Shown piece after piece: positions 62,351 through 64,000 of a stretch of 64,000 bases of DNA (the first letter of the stretch is position 1; each line of letters begins with the position of its first letter). The stretch is taken from contig CAYQCL010000004.1 in NCBI GenBank assembly GCA_964416065.1, positions 1-64,000 of the forward strand, read 5' to 3'. Below the pieces are notes generated by a model, which was given only the letters and a program-made list of their open reading frames with translations, did no database searches and was not told where the DNA came from. A program made the position numbers and the translations under genes. Origin of the DNA: Limiplasma sp964416065. Lineage in GTDB: Bacteria; Bacillota; Clostridia; Christensenellales; Aristaeellaceae.

Positions 62351-62800
62351 ATGAAAAAGCTTTTGTCTGTGATTCTGGCTCTGACCCTGGTTCTTGGTCT
62401 TGCCAGCACCGCTCTGGACGAGGGCGACACCCAGGTCTTTTGGTACACCCTGAGCAATACCTATCTTGCCAGCGTGCGCGCCGCGTTGGACGCGAAGCTG
62501 GAGGCCGCCAGCATCAGCTATACCGATCAGGACGGCAACATCGTCGAGACCAGCGCGAACGGCATTGCCCGGAACGTGGTCGATCGGGCGAAGAACGTAG
62601 GCGTCCCGGTGGTTTTCTTCAACCGCTCTTTTTCCGCAGACGTCGTCAAGAACTATGAAAACTGCTGCTTCGTCGGCACCAACTACGAGCAGGCCGGCAT
62701 CATGCAGGGCAACATGGTCGGCGACTATCTGCTGGCCAACTACGATTCCTATAACCTCAACGGCGACGGCGTGATCAGCTATGTCATGTTCAATGGCTGA
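62351..62800 (+). pseudogene. mglB-like galactose-binding protein, truncated
   Basis: Starts normally (ATG 62351 after AAAGGAG, signal peptide MKKLLSVILALTLVLGLAST). About residue 56 an in-frame part of about 20 residues is missing (SYTDQDGN runs directly to IVETSANGIARNVVDRAKN). The frame then reaches VGVPVVFFNRSF, CCFVGTNYEQAGIMQG, GVISYVMFNG and stops at TGA (62800), where the last two-fifths of the protein should follow. Only 149 codons remain of about 370. Belongs to the methyl-galactoside/galactose importer family. Confidence 0.82.
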
Positions 62801-63333
62801 GAGGACAATCGGGAGGCCATCCGAAACGGCTTCGCCATGGTGACCGAGGAGCGCCGCGCCACGGGTATTTTTTCGATCCTGAGCGTCCGCGACAATACGG
62901 TCATTTCCAGCCTGAAGAAGTATCTCAACCATCAGCTTTATTTAAGCAACGGACGGATGCAGGAGCGCACGGACTGGTCCATCAAGGCCATGCGCATCAA
63001 AACGCCAAACCAGCAGACCAAGATCCATTCCCTCAGCGGCGGCAACCAGCAAAGGTCATCTTCGGACGCTGGATGCTGACCGAGCCGGACATCTTCCTGC
63101 TGGACGAACCCACGCGCGGCATCGACGTCGGCGCGAAGTACGAGATCTACCAGCTTATCATGAACATGGCGCAGGAGGGTAAATCGGGCATCATGGTATC
63201 GTCCGAAATGCCCGAGCTGCTGGGCGTTTGCGACCGGATTCTGGTCATGTCCGGCGACCTGCTCGCGGGCGAGGTTCAGGCGGTCTCAGCCACGCAGGAA
63301 GAAATCATGACGCTGGCTGCGAAATACGTTTAA
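62801..63333 (+). pseudogene. mglA-like ATPase, only the C-terminal third
   Basis: Directly after the mglB stop, in the same frame, comes the C-terminal part of a galactose importer ATPase: EAIRNGFAMVTEERRATGIF, then SLSGGNQQ (signature). One base is missing at about 63050 (CAGCAAAGGTC should be CAGCAAAAGGTC, giving GGNQQKVI), and the frame continues as GRWMLTEPDIFLLDEPTRGIDVGAKYEI to KYV. The first 60-70 percent of mglA and the end of mglB are gone, joined at the shared codons for EAI. No working protein can come from this. Confidence 0.82.
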
Positions 63334-63348
63334 GGGAGGCCGAATATC

Positions 63349-64000
63349 ATGTCTGAAATCAATCCGCAGAAAAACGGCATTTCAAAAAAGATCAACGACT
63401 TCAACGCGCTGGAGACGCGCGACAAGTGGCGTTCGGTCGGAAACTGGCTTCTGGATCACGCGATGATCATCATCCTTCTGCTGATGGTGATTTACATCCA
63501 GATTCAGTGCCCGTCTTCCTAAGCAACGCTTCCATCATCAACATCATTCAGCTGACGGCTACGCGTCTGCCCATTGCTCTGGGTATCGCGGGCGCGATCA
63601 TCCTGACGGGCACCGACCTTTCGGCCGACCGCGTCGTAGGCCTGGGCGCGTTCGTCGCCGCCATCCTGCTGCAAAAATCCGGCTTGGACAATCGCTTCCT
63701 GGCGGGCATGGGCCCCTGGCCCATTTCTATCGTGTTAATCGTGGTTCTGGCGACCGCGCGCTGATCGGTCTTCTCAACGGCTTCGGCATGGCGAAATTCA
63801 ATCTGCATCCCTTCATCGTAACGCTTTCCACGCAACTCATCACCTACGGCCTGTATCTGACGCTGAGCAACGCGGCGCAGATTTCCAGTCTGGATGAGAG
63901 CTGCACATCCAACCTGGTCATCAAGCCCCTGTTCTGCCTGGGCAACACGCCCGTGATGAGCTATGTCGCCTTTGCCGTCATTGTAACGGCCATCATGTGG
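63349..64000 (+). pseudogene. mglC-like sugar permease, two frameshifts, runs off window
   Basis: ATG 63349 after AAGGGAGG. Reading goes MSEINPQKNGISKKINDFNA to DHAMIIILLLMVIYIQIQ, then a missing base near 63509 (next frame: VPVFLSNASIINIIQLTATR), then a second shift near 63757 (next frame: ALIGLLNGFGMAKFNLHPFI). Membrane permease of the Mgl importer family (about 340 residues). Remaining sequence is a good match, so these may be assembly errors or fresh mutations. Partial at the edge. Confidence 0.8.

Noticed and set aside
62798..62800. TGA read as Trp or selenocysteine at the mglB/mglA join
   Set aside because: TGA is used as stop in many genes here, no SECIS-like stem seen, and the two sides belong to different proteins.

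Overview
This window looks like a piece of a GC-rich (roughly 60 percent by eye) anaerobic Bacillota genome of the class Clostridia, probably from a metagenome: it holds a scaffold gap of exactly 100 N. The class call rests on the rpsB-tsf-pyrH start, FeoA/FeoA/FeoB plus a small FeoB-associated Cys-rich protein, a Re-type citrate synthase, DUF896, DUF1292 and DUF4364 proteins, an HPr-like protein and many TTGACA/TATAAT promoters. I cannot place it below class level; an unnamed Christensenellales-like lineage is only a guess. No tRNA, rRNA, CRISPR, prophage or intact transposase was seen.

Layout. 1-7.4 kb: + strand run rpsB, tsf, pyrH, MATE exporter, argS, rRNA methyltransferase, HAD phosphatase. 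7.7-8.9 kb (-): secreted TlpA-like thioredoxin and CcdA. 9.2-11.8 kb (+): aminotransferase and frameshifted (Re)-citrate synthase. 12-14.5 kb (-): small conserved protein, acetyltransferase, and an Lsa-type ABC-F gene with an attenuator-like leader. 14.9-24.1 kb (+): DUF6020 membrane protein, ferric-type ABC importer, broken MATE gene, ferredoxin-like protein, GT-C-like membrane protein. 24.8-28.4 kb: PopT/DUF368 (-) and a BspA-like leucine-rich-repeat surface protein (+) with the assembly gap. 28.7-38 kb, mostly (-): small conserved proteins, then a six-gene surface-glycan operon. 38-44 kb (-): gene remnant, UDP-glucose dehydrogenase, feo operon, EamA exporter. 44.4-49.7 kb (-): mnmG, VanY-type carboxypeptidase, sugar nucleotidyltransferase, sugar kinase. 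49.8-57.8 kb (+): HPr-like protein, DUF4364, tilS, hpt, zinc-ribbon protein, membrane protein, ABC exporter, GNAT-PMI fusion. 58-61.9 kb (-): sugar ABC importer. 62.3-64 kb (+): badly damaged mglBAC-like operon running off the edge.

How the parts connect. The aminotransferase and Re-citrate synthase sit together as oxaloacetate/glutamate metabolism. The surface-glycan operon and ugd are driven by near-identical promoters and probably share regulation. Two ABC importers put a hairpin terminator right after the binding-protein gene, which would raise the binding protein over the membrane parts. The feo promoter carries repeated GGTTAR motifs that could be metal-repressor sites.

The features most worth follow-up are (a) a family of mosaic, strongly structured intergenic repeats present at four sites plus one hairpin-only site, with paired changes in stems; (b) the ABC-F leader with a short reading frame, a terminator-like hairpin and a hairpin covering the ribosome-binding site, upstream of a gene with no ordinary start codon; (c) a set of genes with deletion-type lesions (MATE, GT-C-like, mgl) that may be real decay or assembly artefact; (d) a GNAT-phosphomannose isomerase fusion and an oversized MalG-like permease. 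I did not find a clearly new multi-gene system.
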